A stretch of DNA of 64,000 nucleotides from Fasciola hepatica (lineage: Eukaryota; Platyhelminthes; Trematoda; Plagiorchiida; Fasciolidae), in NCBI GenBank assembly GCA_948099385.1, contig CANUEZ040000210.1, forward strand, positions 1,061,501 to 1,125,500, given 5' to 3'. Within the stretch, counting starts at the first letter, position 1. Each line of letters opens with the position of its first letter. Both the position numbers and the translations under genes were made by a program. Positions 11,241-24,369 of this stretch are shown here, one piece after another. A model generated the notes under the pieces. The model saw only the letters and a program-made list of their open reading frames with translations, was not told the DNA's origin and made no database searches.

Positions 11241-13000
11241 CCCCCGACGTATCTAACCATTCAGTGGGAGAGTCTCTTGAACCCCACCCAGGAAGTCTAA
11301 CACACTCTACATGCCCAAGCCCACTGGCTGAGTTTTTCATACCTTCATTACGTCTCATGGGCTGACCATTCTTACGCAACTTCCAACGTTACCCGCCTCA
11401 GCAAACATTGCACGCCGAGGAATCCTGTTGAGGCGCATGCACAACACATGTCTCAACCACATTAGCCTGACGAGCTTGTGTTTCATCTAATGATTCGATC
11501 TGTGAACCTAAGACTCCGCCGAACATCGTCATTGCTGATACGATGTTCCCACCAGATTCGAGCAATGCTACGAAGAAACCTATGTTCGAATGCCGACGAC
11601 CTTCGTATATCATCCACTGCGGTGGTCGTTTCTGGACTGTACAGAACAGGCCTGACTGTTGCAGCGTACACTCGATCCTAGATAGATGGGCGGATGTCCC
11701 GTCGACGCCACAGATGACTCAGGTTGGCAAAAGCCAAAGGACCCTTCTTTATACGCAGGGACACTTCATCCGATATCCGACCTCCGGTTGAAATGCAACT
11801 ACGTAGATAACGGAACTTGTCTAATTTGTCTACAATGTTCTCAGACACAGAAGTTTGGCGTTGCACCAACCCAATCCTGAAACAGTATGTTGCACTTTGA
11901 GGGTGCAAAACGCATGCTGAACATAGCTACACAGATATTCAAGCTGTCCAGAAAAGCTTACAACTTACCAGGATTTTCACTCAGAAGAACGATGTCGTCT
12001 GCAGATTGAAAGTTTGACACTTCCACCTCGGTATGATTCAATACCACTATCTTCATATGACAAAAGGGCAGTCTCTAGGACCACATCAGTTACATAGTTA
12101 AACAGAAGAGAAACGAGATAACCCCGACATGCACTACTTTTTGTGATGAACTCGGATGGAAGATTACCGTAAACTCGAACTCGGATTCGGCTATTCATGG
12201 GAAGGGACTTTATGATGGAAATGAATTTCTCTGATACATCCTTCAACAATAGGTAGACAGTTGTGCGGTTGACTGAGGTGAGGGCCGCTTTTAGGTCTGG
12301 AAAAATAGATGGTGAGCCTGCGGAAGCTGTACCTATGTTTTAAATTTTATCGAAGAGTGAATATGTGGTCAGTACAACTTTGACCCTCTTTATTCTCGCT
12401 TGAGCACTGTTTGTGAGTGTTAGATAAACGATGGAGAATAACACAAGCGAACAGTTTGGATGCAATGCTCACCAGACTAATTCGACGGTGGTTCTCACAG
12501 GAGGACCACTCGCCTTTCTTGTAAATCGGTACGATCATCTATTTACAACCACTTTTTGGTACTCGTTCCTTCTCCCATATCTAGTTGAGGAGTTTTGTCA
12601 CCTCCAATGACAATGCCACCACCTTTAAAAAGACGGAGGCACTCCGTTGGGTTCAGCAGCCTTATGCCATTTAAGGTGGCTTATATCACGTAGAACCTCC
12701 GCCTTCGACTGATGGCTGGTTTCTACAACTAGAGCTGTAACCGTCGCTCTAGTCAGCAAACCTGTCGTGGATGAACGCTAATTAAACCGCTGTCGAAATG
12801 CTTCACCCGACGAATTAAACGACGCTTCTGAGTCTGAATCAGTGAATCCTTCACCTCGGTGATCAATTCGCTGACGCCTGGTTTTCGTGGACCGGTATTT
12901 CTGATCAGACGGAAAAAGCTGCGGCTGTTGCCAATCGCCGTAGCTTTTCCATTTCCCTACACTCCGCAACTCACTCTTGCTCACGGTCGTTTCTCGGGCT
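11240..13000 (-). mobile_element. RTE-like non-LTR retrotransposon copy 1, antisense in G-alpha-o intron
   Basis: On the minus strand, from high to low coordinates, broken frames give RT text 'MIVPIYKKGEWSSCENHRRI' (12479-12538), 'ENKEGQSCTDHIFTL' (about 12350-12394), 'SLLFNYVTDVVLETAL' (about 12070-12117) and 'SADDIVLLSE' (about 11971-12001). Below these come 'LRSCISTGGRISDEVSLRI' (about 11750-11806), 'HLWRRRDIRPSI' (11678-11713) and the C-terminal 'GLGHVECVRLPGWGSRDSP' (about 11264-11320). Frameshifts and stops make it inactive. The ADD catalytic motif survives but is out of frame with its neighbours. The block 11450-12631 is repeated at 15638-16819. Confidence 0.8.
11450..12631 (-). repeat. 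1182-bp block duplicated at 15638-16819
   Basis: Every position is offset by exactly 4188 from the second copy, with no indel. All open frames on both strands translate identically in the two copies, and spot checks of the DNA lines agree. Outside the block the copies are still homologous but clearly diverged: t/c mismatch at 11449, and about 26 extra bases after 12631. Confidence 0.9.
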
Positions 13001-13360
13001 TCTAATCAGTGGGCGTTCAAGGCATCTCCGTGCGTCATCACATCTGGAATCCGGAGGAATCGTTCTGCGTTCATCTAACAGTGCAACTGAGGACGCAGCT
13101 GTTCGTCGTTTCTATGTGTCTGGTTGTTGGACCTTGAGCAACGAATGTATGAAATAGAATCGGTCGTTTTAGCAGACAGTTGTAGTGTTTGAACGAAAAG
13201 CCTTTTAGACGAAAGAATTTTGTCTTTTACTTTGCAGCTGTAGTTCTTAGAAATAGAATACACTTCCTTATAGCTGTTTTCCATATCGACTCCACGTCAT
13301 GTATATATATAATTTCACACTTGGCTGGTTTAAGACTGTGCCAATCAAAATATGGTACAA
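13001..13360. other. Intron sequence, unassigned
   Basis: Possibly the far 5' remnant of RTE copy 1, but I cannot follow the similarity here. No gene. Confidence 0.35.
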
Positions 13361-13365
13361 TCGGG

Positions 13366-13690
13366 GTGGGGGGGGGGCGAAGGGGTAGATAGTCCGAGTC
13401 CATGATTTGTTTGGTCGTGCGATACTGCCAGGTTGTCCAGGCCAAAGCAGGTGGTTTTCTTAGGGATCCACAACCGGAGCCTTTAGCTATCAAAAGCCTA
13501 ACCTGCAAGGCAGCGGGACGAAACGTGGGGTCCGTAACCCACTGGGGGCCGGTGACTGATTCCTCGGTTCATTCGCCCTTCGGATGAGGCCAAACATACT
13601 GAGTGCCCAGCGCACCTCTCCGCCACAGTTGCCGGTGAGCATACCACTGTACGCCTCATACGCCCCCTGTGGTTGGTTTGGAATCAGGGT
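13366..13690 (+). repeat. Dispersed repeat family, inverted copy of 24370-24670
   Basis: Shares ordered blocks with the reverse complement of 24370-24670: 'aggggtagatagtccgagtcc', 'gaagtcc...caggttgtccaggc', 'gtggggtccgtaacccactg', 'ggtgactgattcctcggttcattcgc', 'gatgaggccaaacat', 'gagcataccactgtacgcctcatacgcc'. The two are collinear over about 300 bp. There is no coding sequence and no tRNA promoter, so the class is unknown (possibly a short non-autonomous element). It begins beside a G-run at 13364-13379. Confidence 0.7.
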
Positions 13691-14030
13691 TATGATTTTC
13701 TTTATCTTTTGTGGCGAGAGAGAAACGTGCATAAAAAGTAGATTAAGAGAACTAAATGAAGATTGCGAAGCATATTCTCATTTCCGGTTTAAATTATCAT
13801 AAATTGGCGAAATAAATCCGTCGTGGTAACCAGAACAAGATTTGTAGGCGAACATATGTTTCTGGGGATTTTATCAAGCCACTACAATCACATTTATTTG
13901 AAAACCAATTAATTGGAGTGGGAGAAAATATCTCGCTACGTTGGTGTGAAGAGATAAGGGTGAAGAAAGACGGATTCTTTCCCTTATTTTCTTTCCTTCA
14001 TGTTATATGATAACAGTACAGTATTTCAGG
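13691..14030. other. Intron sequence, unassigned
   Basis: AT-rich sequence between two repeats; nothing recognised. Confidence 0.4.
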
Positions 14031-14033
14031 AAG

Positions 14034-14150
14034 GGGGTCGCGGCCAGTTTAAGGATGCTAACAGGGGAGTGGCCGGGGGTGGCGCGGAGACTCGAACCCG
14101 GGACTGAAGAGTCCAAAGCCCACTTTGGTGACGGTTTGGTCACCGCCGAT
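14034..14150 (-). repeat. tRNA-derived SINE
   Basis: On the minus strand this has the tRNA-like head 'ggcggtgaccaaaccgtcacc', the B-box-like 'gggttcgagtc' (complement of about 14088-14098) and the family tail 'ccggccactcccctgttagc'. It is closely similar to the copy at 23925-24045. It lies antisense in the intron just upstream of the switch II exon. Confidence 0.7.
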
Positions 14151-15352
<1,202 letters not shown>

Positions 15353-15429
15353 TAGACTCTATCTCTACCCTACACTTGAAATGTTTTCCACGCTCAAGTT
15401 TTGATGGTGACACCTATCCATGTTCTCTA

Positions 15430-17010
15430 ATGCATGTAACAACTGAGTGGAGAGGGGATCTCTTTGACCTCACTCAGGAAGTCTAACACGCTCTATATGC
15501 TGAAGTCCACTGGTTAGGCTTTTCATACGTTTCTTCCATCTCATGGACTCGCCGGCTCTACACATCCTTCAACCATTACCCCCCTTCAGCGAGCAGTGCG
15601 CGCTGAGTATTCCAAGCCGGGGACATGCGCAACATACGTCTCAACCACATTAGCCTGACGAGCTTGTGTTTCATCTAATGATTCGATCTGTGAACCTAAG
15701 ACTCCGCCGAACATCGTCATTGCTGATACGATGTTCCCACCAGATTCGAGCAATGCTACGAAGAAACCTATGTTCGAATGCCGACGACCTTCGTATATCA
15801 TCCACTGCGGTGGTCGTTTCTGGACTGTACAGAACAGGCCTGACTGTTGCAGCGTACACTCGATCCTAGATAGATGGGCGGATGTCCCGTCGACGCCACA
15901 GATGACTCAGGTTGGCAAAAGCCAAAGGACCCTTCTTTATACGCAGGGACACTTCATCCGATATCCGACCTCCGGTTGAAATGCAACTACGTAGATAACG
16001 GAACTTGTCTAATTTGTCTACAATGTTCTCAGACACAGAAGTTTGGCGTTGCACCAACCCAATCCTGAAACAGTATGTTGCACTTTGAGGGTGCAAAACG
16101 CATGCTGAACATAGCTACACAGATATTCAAGCTGTCCAGAAAAGCTTACAACTTACCAGGATTTTCACTCAGAAGAACGATGTCGTCTGCAGATTGAAAG
16201 TTTGACACTTCCACCTCGGTATGATTCAATACCACTATCTTCATATGACAAAAGGGCAGTCTCTAGGACCACATCAGTTACATAGTTAAACAGAAGAGAA
16301 ACGAGATAACCCCGACATGCACTACTTTTTGTGATGAACTCGGATGGAAGATTACCGTAAACTCGAACTCGGATTCGGCTATTCATGGGAAGGGACTTTA
16401 TGATGGAAATGAATTTCTCTGATACATCCTTCAACAATAGGTAGACAGTTGTGCGGTTGACTGAGGTGAGGGCCGCTTTTAGGTCTGGAAAAATAGATGG
16501 TGAGCCTGCGGAAGCTGTACCTATGTTTTAAATTTTATCGAAGAGTGAATATGTGGTCAGTACAACTTTGACCCTCTTTATTCTCGCTTGAGCACTGTTT
16601 GTGAGTGTTAGATAAACGATGGAGAATAACACAAGCGAACAGTTTGGATGCAATGCTCACCAGACTAATTCGACGGTGGTTCTCACAGGAGGACCACTCG
16701 CCTTTCTTGTAAATCGGTACGATCATCTATTTACAACCACTTTTTGGTACTCGTTCCTTCTCCCATATCTAGTTGAGGAGTTTTGTCACCTCCAATGACA
16801 ATGCCACCACCTTTAAAAAAGCCTTATGCCATTTAAGGTGGCATATTTCACGTAGAACCACCGCTTCTGGCTGAGGTTTGGTAGCTATCTATAGAATTTT
16901 AACAATCATGCCATTCATTATATTTGTTATGGATAAAGGTCATTTGAACCGCTTCTCGAAATGCTCTACCGAACGATCTGGACGACATGGTTTACGGGAT
17001 TGCAATCTCT
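15430..17010 (-). mobile_element. RTE-like non-LTR retrotransposon copy 2, antisense in G-alpha-o intron
   Basis: Same layout as copy 1 at 11.24-13.0 kb: RT fragments at 16535-16726 and 16165-16437, thumb-like fragments at 15866-16096 and 15671-15859, and the C-terminal tail down to about 15430. It is inactive, with stops and frameshifts identical to copy 1 within 15638-16819. Outside that block it has its own differences, including a short deletion near 16820 and a different 3' tail. Both copies lie antisense to the host gene. Confidence 0.8.
15638..16819 (-). repeat. Second copy of the 1182-bp identical block
   Basis: Partner of 11450-12631 at a constant offset of 4188. See that entry for boundaries and the flanking divergence. 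Confidence 0.9.
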
Positions 17011-17040
17011 GCATAAGCACGTTTAACCTATTTTTGCTGT

Positions 17041-17372
17041 AGGTAGTACGGTGTTATATCTGGATGGCAGGACAAAGTTTTCCCTGAAGCACACGACTGG
17101 TTTCTCTGTTGTTGCCGCTCTTTAGGTATGAGTACCCGGCACTCTCCTGCCCTACCATTCCTATACGCCAGTACTCCAGAGTAGTTTTTTGAATTGGCAG
17201 GACTCAAGTGAGATTAAGGTAATGAACTTACTGTGGAGTTCTCAAGTATAAGGATGATTAGACAGGACAGTGCCGGGTACTCACACCTGATAAGCGGCAA
17301 CAACAGCGAAACCCGTCGTGTGCTTCCGAGGAAGTTTCTTCCTGTCGTCCAGATACACTACCATACTACTTA
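17041..17372. mobile_element. 332-bp foldback (near-palindromic) element
   Basis: The left arm (17041-about 17182) and right arm (about 17230-17372) are imperfect reverse complements with only a short centre of about 45 bp. Matching blocks include 'gcacacgactggtttc' with 'gaaacccgtcgtgtgc', 'gttgttgccgct' with 'agcggcaacaac', and 'gagtacccggcact' with 'agtgccgggtactc'. There is no coding capacity. Its transcript would fold into a long hairpin inside the last G-alpha-o intron. It is most likely a foldback MITE; a microRNA-type precursor is possible but unsupported. Confidence 0.75.
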
Positions 17373-17669
17373 CATGAAAATTCGAAACTTGGGACCCCCG
17401 TTCTGGAGGTTGTCCTTGACTAACCGCTGGAATAACTTTCGAAGGACCACTCTGTAATCCTAAAAACTGAATCTTCGTCCAGGCCCGCTCCTAACAATCA
17501 TGTTTTATCTCTTTCTTATGTGTTATACAAAACGGTACATTTCGGGAAGAAGGTCGTGATCAATTAGATTGGTTACTGATGTTTCACAATGCTGTTGCAC
17601 ATCCTGATACTTGCGATAAAACTTTACTTCCTTCCCACTCATCTTTTGTCCCCCTTCCCCGGCAACTAG
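17373..17669 (+). other. End of last G-alpha-o intron
   Basis: Non-repetitive, T/C-rich toward the acceptor 'ggcaactag' at 17661-17669. The whole intron runs 15330-17669. Confidence 0.6.
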
Positions 17670-17857
17670 GTAAACAAACTTACGAGGAAGCAGCTATCTA
17701 CATCCAAGCTTCTTTTGAGGCGAAAAACCGGTCTCCAAACAAAGAGATCTATTGTCACCAAACCTGTGCTACGGACACGAATAATATTCAGTTTGTCTTT
17801 GACGCAGTTACTGACGTTATCATTGCGAACAACCTCAGGAACTGTGGACTTTACTAG
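17670..17857 (+). CDS. GNAO1: G-protein alpha-o subunit, terminal coding exon
   Basis: The first two bases (gt) finish the Gly codon begun at 15329. The exon then encodes [54 protein letters not shown] and finally LRNCGLY with stop TAG at 17855-17857. TCAT is the G5 guanine-binding motif. 'SPNKEIYCH' and a C-terminal Tyr mark Go rather than Gi. The C-terminal helix contacts the receptor, and the Cys four residues from the end is the conserved Go/Gi cysteine. The residue before that Cys is Asn, where Go proteins I know have Gly. An alternative second form of this exon, as in vertebrate GNAO1, was not found. Confidence 0.95.
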
Positions 17858-18390
17858 TCGGTCGTTATGAAGCCATTGGGTCATTATTCTGCTGATTGAT
17901 TGTTCAGGTGCGACACGTCTTCACTGTTCTCTCTATCTTCGCGCCCCTTCTGCCCTTCTCCAAATTACTGTCTTGTGTGCACCGTTCTCGGTCTCTTGAT
18001 ACCAGGAATGAGGGTGATCGTGCGCATTGCATTTTCATCGTGGAAGTGTCGTATTCGAATATGTCATGACTACCGGGTTATTGTAGAACGAGGAGGCTTG
18101 CCTTGAGTCGCAAACATACAACAATACAGACAAAAACCAGCACCATCAATTTCCGTCAGGACGGATGACTAAGATCTTACATTGCACCGTAATCATGTTC
18201 TTTTTCTGTTGTTTTTGTTGTTGTTGCCATCAGCGTTTCGCTTTCACACTCTGGACAGCACAACCAACCACACATCCGCTTAACCTGTATACGCCATTAA
18301 ATGAAACTCCAACAGCCCAGTTGGGATTTTTATTGATTTCATCTTTTTTAATCTTCAAACTCCACCTGGGTATTCTATTGAGAAAATAAA
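17858..18390 (+). other. Probable 3' UTR of the G-alpha-o gene
   Basis: T-rich, non-repetitive sequence after the stop. An AATAAA at 18385-18390 is the first good poly(A) signal I noticed after the stop codon, which would give a 3' UTR of about 0.55 kb. The true end could be further downstream. Confidence 0.4.
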
Positions 18391-20400
18391 ACCCAAATAG
18401 ACACCGACTTGTATGCACATAAACGTGTTTGGTTCCCCGTCCAATGCAAAGATATTCCCTGGTGCATTACTTAATTTTCTTTGTGTTGTCTTTATCGCTC
18501 TTTGGTTTCACGAATGTTTTTTGTGCTACTCTACCGCGTTTCTTTTCCCTTACCATTGTGTACTTCTACTGGCTGGTGTTTTTTGACTTCGACTCATTCT
18601 TCAACTGAGAATGTTAGTGGTCTGTAGTAGCTTTTTCTAAGCCCCAGCACAATTCTCCTCGAATCCGGTTTGTTGGTTCACGCGGCTTAGCACTCTGGTC
18701 CTAACTTTATTTGACCGTTGCTGAGATGTTTTTTTATTTCCTTAGCTGTTGCTGCTACTTCTGTCGTTTCTGTCGGACATCTCAGAATGGGACCCGTTCT
18801 GCGTTGCCGTCGTTTGTGTTGGCTGTTCTTCCCTTTCCAAGTGACTCTCCCCTCATAAACATTGTGATATGGCCTCACCTAGTCTTTGATAATGGTCTTC
18901 TGCACTTGATCGACTGTCTACGATTTGTTTCTGATAGATTTCTACTTCATGCTGTCGTCTCTTTGACATGCTCACACGCCCACGTCTCCGCCGTGCTTGT
19001 TTCTCGTTCTTCTTCTGGTCACTATCCCTCCGGGCGTCCAACTGCTTTTTGAAACTAAGTTTTGCGATCGTCTCCCACCCATAATATCAATCTAGTCTTA
19101 AATCACTTCGCAAACAGAACACAGCCATTGATGATACTGTTCTGGACTCACGAAGAAATGCATGTATATGTCTGTGCGAGACAAATTTCGAGGACACGCG
19201 TCCACAGCTTGCTGTGCAACATGATTTTATTGTACATGCTATTTGAGCTTATAGTTCCGTCACTTCAATTTTTGTCTCTCCTCTGCCCTCCCTTGTCGTG
19301 GTAACTGAACAAAGAAAACGCGCTTTTACCCACATGATCTTGGGCGCTACGAGAATGCTGGTCCTGAGTATTGTTTTCGTTTTGCGACTCACTTGTTTGG
19401 TTTTGGGAATTAAACTATCGAGATATTTGTCATATTGTTTAACCATCCGTGACGCACACGGTGTGGAACTAACAGATCTTTGTGCCATACACTTGCACAT
19501 TCGTGCCCGGTTAAGTAGCCAATGAGTATTAACCCCTCAGCGGCGACTCAGAAGTCATTCCGACGATTATATATATACATGACGACCTATTTGCACTCCT
19601 CTGAATGTTGACCATGTGTCCCAACCCGACCTGGCATTTGAGGACCAAAAAGTTTGTCTTAAGCGTTTCAGCTCTCAACGAAGTTTCACAGTGCTGTTTT
19701 GTCAAGCGAATTAAAGGTTACGCAAATGTTCACAAACAAGACGTAGCGGCTCTTCGGGGAAACCAAACTCACTTAAAGTGCAATTGCGAGCCCAGAGCCT
19801 GGGTACACCTTGCTTATAAATAGGCATCTGTAGTTAGGTCTGCTGTGGGAACGATAGCCGCTCCTCAGGAGCTCATCCGATTCCGGCGCCAGCTATTGGT
19901 AGTTTTACATCTTAGCTTTCTGCAGCCACATAAAGTGGTTTACAGTCAGGCACATTTATGCCTCAGAGTAATTACTCACATCCAGGACAGATAGGCACGT
20001 TTCGGAAGACCTATATGACATATGGGTGACTTTCATCAGTCGTTCATTAAGGTACATAACTGATCAACCAAACCTTGACCAGTCTCTTTGATAGGTTAAA
20101 AATCCAGATTGGCTTCAATTCCTTCAATCGACTGGTTGTTTGAGGTCTTGCGCCTGCATTGACTTATCGCCATTTCTCTCCAGGCGCTTCTGAAAACTTG
20201 GCTCGTCGGCTCCGGTCATTAGCTTGTCTGGTTTCCCATCTGTCAATCTAGCAGTACAATTAATACTAAATCCGTCAATGCCTGTCGTTTTTCTCATTTT
20301 AATCATGAGACGGAAATCGTACCCGCAAAAATGGCTCGCACATCCAAAACGGTGCTCTTCGGTCTTAGTGGTGCTCTACTAGCGGCCAGAGGGATTTAAT
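18391..20400. other. Unassigned T-rich sequence downstream of the G-alpha-o gene
   Basis: No supported gene. The 113-codon frame at 18711-19052 (Cys/Phe/Ser-rich) and smaller frames at 19062-19823 look like chance frames in pyrimidine-rich DNA. Part of this may still be 3' UTR. Confidence 0.4.
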
Positions 20401-20404
20401 ATCA

Positions 20405-20525
20405 GTTAAAGGTGGTGAGACGGTCTTGGTCGTAGGAGCCAGACCTCGACGTCCAGGGTTCGATTCCTGCCACCGCCGGCCACTTTTCCACTCGGCAGCC
20501 TTGGGTTGGCCGTTTCCACCTCCCA
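20405..20525 (+). repeat. tRNA-derived SINE
   Basis: B-box 'gggttcgattcc' at 20456-20467, followed by the family tail 'tgccaccgccggccactttt', 'ggcagccttgggttggcc'. The A-box half is weak ('aaaggtggtgagacggtc'). Confidence 0.65.
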
Positions 20526-22944
20526 GGAATATTGTACTTTGCCGTATAGTAAAATAAAAGTAAGATTATTTTATTCATTTATATTCGTCCTTTTTTACGA
20601 ACTCTGATCCATCAGATAGAATAAATCGATCCAATTAAAAGAAATGGGACGTAACGTAAAAATCAGGTCTGTCGCAAAATACCTTATCGATTGGTGGACG
20701 AGCTGAATTACGACAAACGAAAGCTACCAGAAAAAAGCAACCGTCCGCTATAACTTCACATGACGAATCTCGTACAATCATTTAGATTGATTGAACGCCG
20801 TCGAGTATAACCGGCAAAAATTATAAGGTTTGTGGTAATTCTGGGCAGTTAGATCTAAGTAATCGACCAGGCTTAGCTGTCCAATTTGAGGTATACTTTT
20901 CCAATTGCTTAGACACCAAACATTGAATTAGCAAGAACGGGACATTTTTGCATTGTCGCAAGATCCCGGAGAAGCAGTCATTAACCGGTTACAATCTGAT
21001 ATGTATGACCTAGGAGAGTTCGTTCAGCTCTCCTCTTATGCGAACAATTTCAGCCTCACGATTCACTGTGTTGGAGGAACGAATGTTTGGTCACTGGTGT
21101 GTGATATCTCGGTAGATGGCACATTAGCAGTTCCCTGGTTCACTTCCTAAAGTGTTATTCAAAAGATGGGTTTCAAGTAGGCACCAGTACATACTCACAG
21201 GAAAGATTTGGTGGGAGACAAGGTAACTGAACTCACTCATCATCAAGGTTATCATCTCAAATTGGAATTCGCAAATGACAGCGGTTCGCTTTACTGTTTC
21301 AGGAACTAGACGAATAATGCCTTGAAATGTCACTCGTACGGTTAGCACACCAAAAATGCGTTGGATGAGCAGCACTTAAATGAGAGATAAATCGGTTGGA
21401 AATTCCACGCAGCATTTATTGAAAACATAATCACGGAAATAGGTTTTTTCCTTAACTTATTTCCCTTGATCCTGAGGTTTATTGGCGGAAAAGCTGCACA
21501 AATCGTGTGCCAACGAAAAAGTTGCATGTAGTGAAGTCATTAGAAGCGATGAATAGAAGTGTCTGGGGCTGCGATAATGAGCGTTGGTCTAACGGTTGTT
21601 TAATGAAGAAAACGCATTAAAGGAGAAATGAAACTCGTTCAAGATTAAGCGTCTAGAATTCTGAAAGCATCTATAAGTGCATGTGAAATTGCAACTGATG
21701 CTTGATTCGGCGAAAACTGGCACTCGGTGTGGTCTTACGGTCACCAAGAAACATGTGGTATCCTGGGTTGAAAACAGGTTTGCTTTAGTTGTTCCCTTGT
21801 TGGTGGACGCTAACCAATGATTTCAAGTGGCAGACTACCATCGATAAACTTAAACGAAGTACGGATATCTTTCCACGTTGGTTTTATTGAGTTCTTTTCA
21901 TTTCAAATACTTTAGGTAAGTTGATTTTGTTTCGCAGCCTAGGCGCGGTGTAATCCGACTACCAGAACTCGTAATTAGGGGTATTGATGGTTCGCAGTAC
22001 AATAACCGTTATCCGCATGAGCAGCTTTGAGATTTTTCACCGCTTAGACTAACTTGTTGGGTCTTTTTGATCTAGCAAACCAAGACCTCATTATTTCTCT
22101 CTGGAATGGTATAACACCATGCGACAAGCATATGAGTGGTATCAACAGCGAAGCATCACGAACTTTTCTTGCTGACATTTCATACCGAATCCCCGTGAGC
22201 TTTCACGGACGGATAATCGCAAGTTTAACTTCTCATGCAGGATATGGCTGTCTACACAAAAACTAATCAAAAGGGAGTTAGATACCATCAAATAATGTTG
22301 AAAGTATTATGGCACATGATTCTTGCAGATTGACCCAATTTCCGTCAGGGGCACTATAACCAAAAAAGAAATAGGCATAATAAGTTTCCGCTCAACGCAG
22401 CATAGGAACAAGACTTTAAACAAGCTCTCATCATTTTTTCCTCGCACATACTTCCTAATTTTTGTTTGTCAAGCTGTTCAAGAATGTGAAGCACAACGCA
22501 AAGTATTCGATTCTGAGTCACCCACTTCTACCCCTTAAATCAAGGAAAACTGCCATCATCTAGTTTTACTGAAAAACCTGAATATACCAGAGGCGGCAAG
22601 AAAGTCTACAGAGAACAATGAACAACTCACCCAATGTTCTGACATCGTTTCGTGCTGGTGTGGTTTGTTAACCTAAACGGTTTTGATTGGAATATCTATA
22701 TCGCAAGTTTTACCAAACAATCTCATCGTCGCTCCGCTCGGCAGTATCAAACCTGCGTCTTTATTCGTATCTGACATATCAACTGCCGAATCTCATTATC
22801 GACTGTGAGCTAGAAACTTGTAAGTGCTTACAGGTGATGTACGAATGCATGTGCTATGCTTACGTGACCAACCCGAGTTACACTATGGTTTTTTTCACAC
22901 GTGAGTGCAGTGGAAGGGAAACGCTAAGGGTTGAAAATCCACTA
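20526..22944. other. Unassigned sequence
   Basis: No gene or repeat recognised. Open frames (20953-21150, 22054-22266, 22687-22953) are under 90 codons and have no motif that I know. Confidence 0.4.
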
Positions 22945-23155
22945 CACTACTAGGGATAACGGGCCGCCTCACCCTGAGACTTCCAGTAGAGATCCACATG
23001 AGGCCCTAATAGGCCAGGAGTGGTAACGAACCGGGCGACAGTGGATCACTGTTTACTACCAAAGTAAGCAGCGGTGGCGGGATTCGAACCTCCGAAGTGG
23101 TAAGGATTTTACACAACCCGACCGAGGACGGGCAGTTGACGAGCCACAGGTAGAT
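22945..23155 (-). repeat. Dispersed repeat plus SINE-type B-box, related to 24765-24945
   Basis: 'tactagggataacgggccgc...accctgagacttccagtagagatccaca' at 22950-23000 resembles 'tattaggaataaccggcaagcagaccctgaaacttggagtggagaacca' at 24780-24830. Both continue into a region with 'acaacccgaccgaggacggg' or 'aaccccgaccgcgtccggg'. A B-box-like 'gattcgaacc' (23081-23090) reads on the minus strand. It may be a SINE subfamily. Confidence 0.45.
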
Positions 23156-23920
23156 AAACTTCCTAACAAAATTCAAGTGGGATCTGTGAAGGCATGGGCT
23201 GACCCACCGCCGATAGACAGCCAAGTCTTATCAGTTCGTTAGCGACTGTCCAAAATCCAGGTCAAGGTCTGAGCGAACGGCAGGACAACGGATAGATAAG
23301 ACAAGAAAGGACTCCTGTCAAGTGATGGCTGGCCGCATCACCAGCCAACCAATCTGAAGAGAGGCTGTCCGATGCCAGTTTGAAACAACTGGTTTATGGT
23401 GCGACAATTGGTGACAGCCACTCTTGCATCCTATATGCACTGTCAGTTTTCTGTTAATGAGAAGATTCAAATGCAGAAAAACCTCACTGGAGCTAGTGTG
23501 GCCGAACAGCGCAGGAGCTGAAAGCTTTTCCAAGTTTAAAGTTACCTAAACTATCAGGTACACATGGGACCAAAGTAAGGCGTAAAGTTTCCAAGAGTTG
23601 AATTATTACCTACGTATGGAAAAATCTTTGATGTTCCCTCACCAATCAGAAAGGTGATTTAAAACTGAGCATGATGCATTTCACACTACCCACTTGTCCA
23701 CAACCAACCCCATTCCCATTCGACACGCCAACTTTCCGTGATTCCTTGAGGCCAAACGTCCAGTAACAATTTCCACTCTGTCCGGAGATTTCACTGTAAT
23801 TTGCAAGCAATAAAAGGTATTTTAGTTCACCGAATAGCGCTTTCTAGTGTGAGGATGGATACTGGTGTACTCTGGCATCACCTTTAATTACATTACTACA
23901 GTTTATTATTTCTAGGGGAG
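23156..23920. other. Unassigned sequence
   Basis: No gene or repeat recognised. Confidence 0.4.
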
Positions 23921-23924
23921 GGCG

Positions 23925-24045
23925 GTCAATTAAAGGCTAAGAACCGGAGAGTGGCTGGCGGTGGCGGCAGGATTCGAACCCGGGACAGAAAAGTCTGAAG
24001 ACCAACGTGGCAATTGTTTGATCACCATCAGGTCAACGCCATCAT
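23925..24045 (-). repeat. tRNA-derived SINE
   Basis: Minus strand: head 'tgatggtgatcaaacaattgcc', B-box 'gggttcgaatc' (complement of 23972-23982), tail 'ccgccaccgccagccactctcc'. It is collinear with 14034-14150 throughout. Confidence 0.7.
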
Positions 24046-24369
24046 AGGGTTGGATTCAGGTCCAACGCATCCGTTTTTTATTACATGCTTGCTCGTGAGC
24101 GTGGTAGAGAGGTATACCTCTGAATGCCTCGGTATGTTTGGAGGTGCGTGTCTCAAACACCGAGATGGCTACTCGTTCTGAAAGCCTCTCGAAATGCCCC
24201 CAAATGACTGCGTCTGCCACAGCCCTTGCTGAGGAAGTCCTACTGACTACCTTCTCGTGGTGGAGGTGTTCCCACAAAACGGAGAGGACGAAAGCGAATG
24301 CCCGGCGCCCTCTACCGGGTTGGCTGACTGACAGTCAGTCTAGAAATGGCTAAACCCTGATTTCAAAAC
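24046..24369. other. Unassigned sequence
   Basis: Two overlapping short open frames on opposite strands (24056-24277 and 24138-24353); neither is recognisable. Confidence 0.35.

Noticed and set aside
11478..11880. Plus-strand frames repeated at 15666-16068
   Set aside because: They are identical only because they sit in the duplicated block. The meaningful translation is the RTE-like text on the minus strand.
14034..14150. A functional tRNA gene on the minus strand
   Set aside because: A tRNA-like T-arm is present but the same sequence recurs at 23925 with the same non-tRNA tail, which is SINE behaviour.
18711..19052. 113-codon Cys/Phe/Ser-rich frame downstream of the G-alpha-o gene
   Set aside because: T/C-rich sequence produces such frames by chance. 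No start context, motif or splice support.
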